The notes under the pieces are model-generated. The model had not been told where the DNA came from. It was given only the letters and a program-made list of their open reading frames with translations, and searched no databases. From the NCBI GenBank assembly GCA_021814805.1, contig JAKAHT010000002.1:39190-46286 (forward strand): a stretch of DNA of 7,097 nt, written 5' to 3'. The translations under genes were made by a program, and so were the position numbers. The DNA comes from a bacterium (lineage in GTDB: Bacteria > Patescibacteriota > Minisyncoccia > UBA6257 > GWB1-50-10). Positions within the stretch are counted from its first letter, which is position 1; every line of letters starts with the position of its first letter. Below are positions 4,763 to 7,097 of this stretch, piece by piece.

Positions 4763-6869
4763 ATAATTTCTTTTTTTTCAAAAATATCGCATTCAACGAA
4801 ACAATGACCGTCGAAAGCGACATGAAAACGGCCCCGACAGCCGGTGAAAGCAGAATACCTTCGCTTGAGAGAATCCCTCCGGCTAAAGGAATGGCCACGA
4901 TGTTATATCCCGCCGCCCACCAGAGATTTTGAATCATCTTCGCGTAGGTGAAACGGGAGAGTCTTATGATTTTCGGTATGTCCCGCGGATCGTTTCTGAC
5001 GAGAATGATACCGGCCGATTCTATGGCTACGTTTGTTCCGGCGCCTATGGCGATACCGAGGTCCGCCATGGTCAATGCTGGAGCATCGTTTATTCCGTCC
5101 CCGACCATAGCGACGCGTTTCCCTTTTGATTGTAGTAATTTTACTTTCTCCTGTTTTTCACTTGGCAGGACTCGCGCAAAATATTCCCGGATGCCGAGTT
5201 CGTCGGAAACCCATTTGGCCACTTCTTCCGAATCGCCGGTTATCATGGCTACGTCGACGCCCATTTCCTTGAGTGTTTTGATTGCTTCGCGCGATTCGTC
5301 CCTTATGATATCCGCCAAAGTTACGGCGCCGACAACCGTCTTATCGACGGCTACATAAATCACTGTTTCGCCTGATTTGCCCGACACGCGGAAATCATTG
5401 TCCGGGAAATCGGAAAGCAAATTTTCTCCCCCGACGGATATAACTTTACCGTCGAACATTTCTGCCGTTGCTCCCCTGCCGGGCAGACGTTTGAAGTTCT
5501 TGATCTCATAAAGAGCCGTGTTTTCTTTTCTAGCTTCGTTTACTATTGCTTTTGAAACAGGGTGTTCGGAGTTCGCGTCGACTGATGCCCCGAGTCGCAG
5601 TATTTCGTTGTTTGCCATTTTGAATTCGTCATTTGGTATTACCGCTACCACGCCATATTCTCCCTTTGTGAGCGTGCCGGTTTTGTCGAAGAGAATCACG
5701 TCTATGTTTCTCGCCGCTTCAAGCGCCAGCCTTTGTTTCACGAGGAAACCGTTTTTGGCCGCTTTGGTCGTCGAAATGGATGCGACAAGGGGCACTGCGA
5801 GACCCAAGGCGTGGGGGCAAGCGATTACGAGAACAGCAACCAGCCGCTCGATGGCAAAAGCCGTACCACCACCCGCGGCGATCCAGGAAATCACGGTTAT
5901 AAAACCTGCGCCGACTGCGACGAACGTAAGGTAAAGAGCGGCCCGGTCGGAAAGTATTTGGAGGCGTGATTTTGAAGATTGGGCTTCTTGAACCAAGCGC
6001 ATGACTCCGGCGAGAAACGTATGTTCGCCGATTTTTGTCACTTTAATTTTCAGTATTCCGTCGCCGTTCACGGTGCCGGCAATGACGTTGTTTCCCCGGT
6101 GTTTCAAAACTGGCTTTGATTCCCCGGTTGCCATCGACTCATTAACCGACGATTCTCCTTCCGTGACTTCTCCGTCAGCCGCTATCTTCCCGCCTGGTTT
6201 TACGAGAACGATGTTGTTTTCTTTGAGTTCCGAAAGCGGAATGGCCATAGTATGGTCACCGTGAATTATTTCCGCCGTATCCGGCAGGAGTTTTGAGAGT
6301 TCGTGTAAAGCGCCCTTTGCTCCCAAGACGGCTCTCATTTCGAGCCAATGGCCGAGGAGCATGATGGTAATCAACGTCGCAAGTTCTAAGAAGAGCATGT
6401 CATTACGCCCGGCGAATGTTCCGTAAACGCTCCAGACGTAAGCCGTCGTGATGGCGAGGGATATCAGAGTCATCATGCCGGGCAGCCTGGCTTTAAGTTC
6501 TCTCACGGCGCTTGTGAGGAATACCGAGCCGCCGTAGAAGAAAACAACGGAGGCGATGACTAATTCCAGGGTAATAAGTCCGCGAAATGTCGGCGGATTC
6601 CAGCGAAATATCGTTGTCATCATGTCGGAGTACAAAACGAGAGGGATACTCAATACCAAACTTATCCAAAATTTCCTTTTGAATATGTTTACGTGGTGGC
6701 CTTTGTGTTTGTCCTCCATAGCTTTAGCGGCAGAGGGTTTTTCCTTGATCGGTACTAAATTCATGCTACATTCCGGACACATTCCCGGTGCATCTTTCTT
6801 GATTTCCGGATGCATCGGACAGGTGTATATTGTTTTTTTGTTTTCCATATAATCTGTAGGATTAATCAT
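4761..6869 (-). CDS. copB: P1B-type heavy-metal-translocating ATPase, CopB-like (CPH motif)
   Basis: A 702-residue membrane pump that uses ATP to export copper or related metal ions. An N-terminal heavy-metal-binding segment reads YTCPMHPE...CPEC (C17, C31, C34), followed by a short His cluster HKGHH. The actuator loop has TGES (248-251). The membrane metal site is CPH (C351-P352-H353), as in CopB/P1B-3 pumps, not the CPC of CopA. Then come DKTGTLT (D395 is phosphorylated), the HP motif (H436-P437), GDGIND (590-595) and the late membrane motifs NLWWAAGYN and MSLSTVIVSLNA (683-694), typical of P1B-3. The frame is intact. The longest start (6869) is reported. A start at Met8 (6848, MENKKTIYTCPMH) is a serious alternative, because the best -10 (6876-6871) would place the RNA start downstream of 6869. 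Neither start has an SD. Ion choice (Cu+, Cu2+ or Ag+) cannot be fixed from sequence. Confidence 0.94.
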   Translation of the reverse strand: MINPTDYMENKKTIYTCPMHPEIKKDAPGMCPECSMNLVPIKEKPSAAKAMEDKHKGHHVNIFKRKFWISLVLSIPLVLYSDMMTTIFRWNPPTFRGLITLELVIASVVFFYGGSVFLTSAVRELKARLPGMMTLISLAITTAYVWSVYGTFAGRNDMLFLELATLITIMLLGHWLEMRAVLGAKGALHELSKLLPDTAEIIHGDHTMAIPLSELKENNIVLVKPGGKIAADGEVTEGESSVNESMATGESKPVLKHRGNNVIAGTVNGDGILKIKVTKIGEHTFLAGVMRLVQEAQSSKSRLQILSDRAALYLTFVAVGAGFITVISWIAAGGGTAFAIERLVAVLVIACPHALGLAVPLVASISTTKAAKNGFLVKQRLALEAARNIDVILFDKTGTLTKGEYGVVAVIPNDEFKMANNEILRLGASVDANSEHPVSKAIVNEARKENTALYEIKNFKRLPGRGATAEMFDGKVISVGGENLLSDFPDNDFRVSGKSGETVIYVAVDKTVVGAVTLADIIRDESREAIKTLKEMGVDVAMITGDSEEVAKWVSDELGIREYFARVLPSEKQEKVKLLQSKGKRVAMVGDGINDAPALTMADLGIAIGAGTNVAIESAGIILVRNDPRDIPKIIRLSRFTYAKMIQNLWWAAGYNIVAIPLAGGILSSEGILLSPAVGAVFMSLSTVIVSLNAIFLKKKKL

Positions 6870-6870
6870 A

Positions 6871-6879
6871 AGAATATCA
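6871..6879 (-). promoter_or_regulatory. Possible extended -10 of the metal ATPase gene
   Basis: On the minus strand, TGA (6879-6877) directly precedes TATTCT (6876-6871), an extended -10 without a good -35. It begins at the foot of the upstream terminator stem. Initiation near 6864 would fit translation from 6848 rather than 6869. Confidence 0.35.
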
Positions 6880-6917
6880 CAAAAACGCCCGTCCTTTATG
6901 GACGGGTGTTTTTGTGA
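6877..6917. terminator. Long bidirectional terminator hairpin
   Basis: TCACAAAAACGCCCGTCC (6877-6894) and GGACGGGTGTTTTTGTGA (6900-6917) pair over 18 positions with one G-T, loop TTTAT. T-runs occur on both strands. On the minus strand it ends the small membrane-protein gene. It has the same GGGTGTTTTT design as the terminator at 4731-4762. Confidence 0.9.
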
Positions 6918-6934
6918 GTTATTTATTTCCTTTT

Positions 6935-7093
6935 TTATTGTTTGAATGCGAAGGCCATTAAAACGATAGTCAGAGCGTTAAGGATAACCAACAATATTAC
7001 GTTGCCTGATTTTGTCGGCAAGGGTCGTATCAAAATATAGATCGTGTAGATTATGGAGACTATTGCCGCGCCAAGAAAATTTCCTTTTACCAT
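6935..7093 (-). CDS. Small two-helix membrane protein (5' end uncertain)
   Basis: A 52-residue frame with two hydrophobic segments, about residues 5-22 (NFLGAAIVSIIYTIYILI) and 31-50 (NVILLVILNALTIVLMAFAF), joined by a short loop RPLPTKSG. It ends in TAA 18 bases before the long terminator stem, which fits a real gene end, and its codon and CpG style matches the neighbouring minus-strand genes. I do not recognise a family. The ATG at 7093 is only four bases from the window edge and the frame is open to that edge, so the true start may lie further upstream and this may be the C-terminus of a larger membrane protein. Confidence 0.55.
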   Translation of the reverse strand: MVKGNFLGAAIVSIIYTIYILIRPLPTKSGNVILLVILNALTIVLMAFAFKQ

Positions 7094-7097
7094 ATTT

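Noticed and set aside
4761..6869. CopA-type Cu+ ATPase
   Set aside because: The membrane motif is CPH, not CPC, and the late motifs (GYN, MSxSTxxVxxNA) match CopB-like pumps.
1..7097. CRISPR array, tRNA or rRNA genes, insertion sequence or transposase
   Set aside because: No regularly spaced direct repeats, no tRNA or rRNA signature, and no transposase frame or terminal repeats were found by eye on either strand.

Overview
The window most likely comes from a small-genome bacterium of the Patescibacteria (Candidate Phyla Radiation) type. That placement is an inference. It rests on a GyrB with a Lys/Glu-rich N-terminal extension, minus-strand genes with no visible Shine-Dalgarno (SD) sequence and very short untranslated leaders, tight gene packing, and long bidirectional hairpin terminators of the AAAAACACCC/GGGTGTTTTT kind. 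TGA serves as a normal stop and Trp is TGG, so nothing points to a recoded genetic code.

Layout. Positions 1-545 (minus) hold the N-terminal 181 codons of gyrB, cut by the window edge. Positions 546-829 are a divergent control region: a probable gyrB promoter on the minus strand, then a strong plus-strand promoter followed by a leader with a possible 25-codon aromatic-rich ORF and an intrinsic terminator that can be disrupted by an alternative pairing. Positions 830-2792 (plus) form an AT-richer cassette with strong SD sequences: an 82-residue small protein with a hydrophobic N-terminus and a C-terminal amphipathic helix, a 318-residue radical SAM/SPASM enzyme coupled to it by an ATGA overlap, and, after a 227-base structured spacer with its own terminator, a 177-residue protein of unknown function. 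Positions 2793-2927 contain a foldable 3' region and a bidirectional terminator. The remaining minus-strand genes are an MsbA/LmrA-type ABC half-transporter (2928-4706), a CopB-like P1B-type heavy-metal ATPase with a CPH motif (4761-6869), and a 52-residue two-helix membrane protein (6935-7093) whose true start may lie outside the window.

The part that could be a little-described system is the plus-strand cassette. A small peptide translationally coupled to a radical SAM/SPASM enzyme is the usual arrangement for ribosomally made, radical-modified peptides (RiPPs), here behind an attenuator-like leader. Against this reading, the enzyme is short and has no visible peptide-recognition domain, and the peptide has no recognised precursor signature. 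The convergent ABC exporter could carry a product, but its codon and CpG style groups it with the housekeeping flank. Three short intergenic segments of the cassette share a TCCATC motif (two also share TGAAACTGAAA) near terminators, which is the most unexplained sequence-level pattern here.
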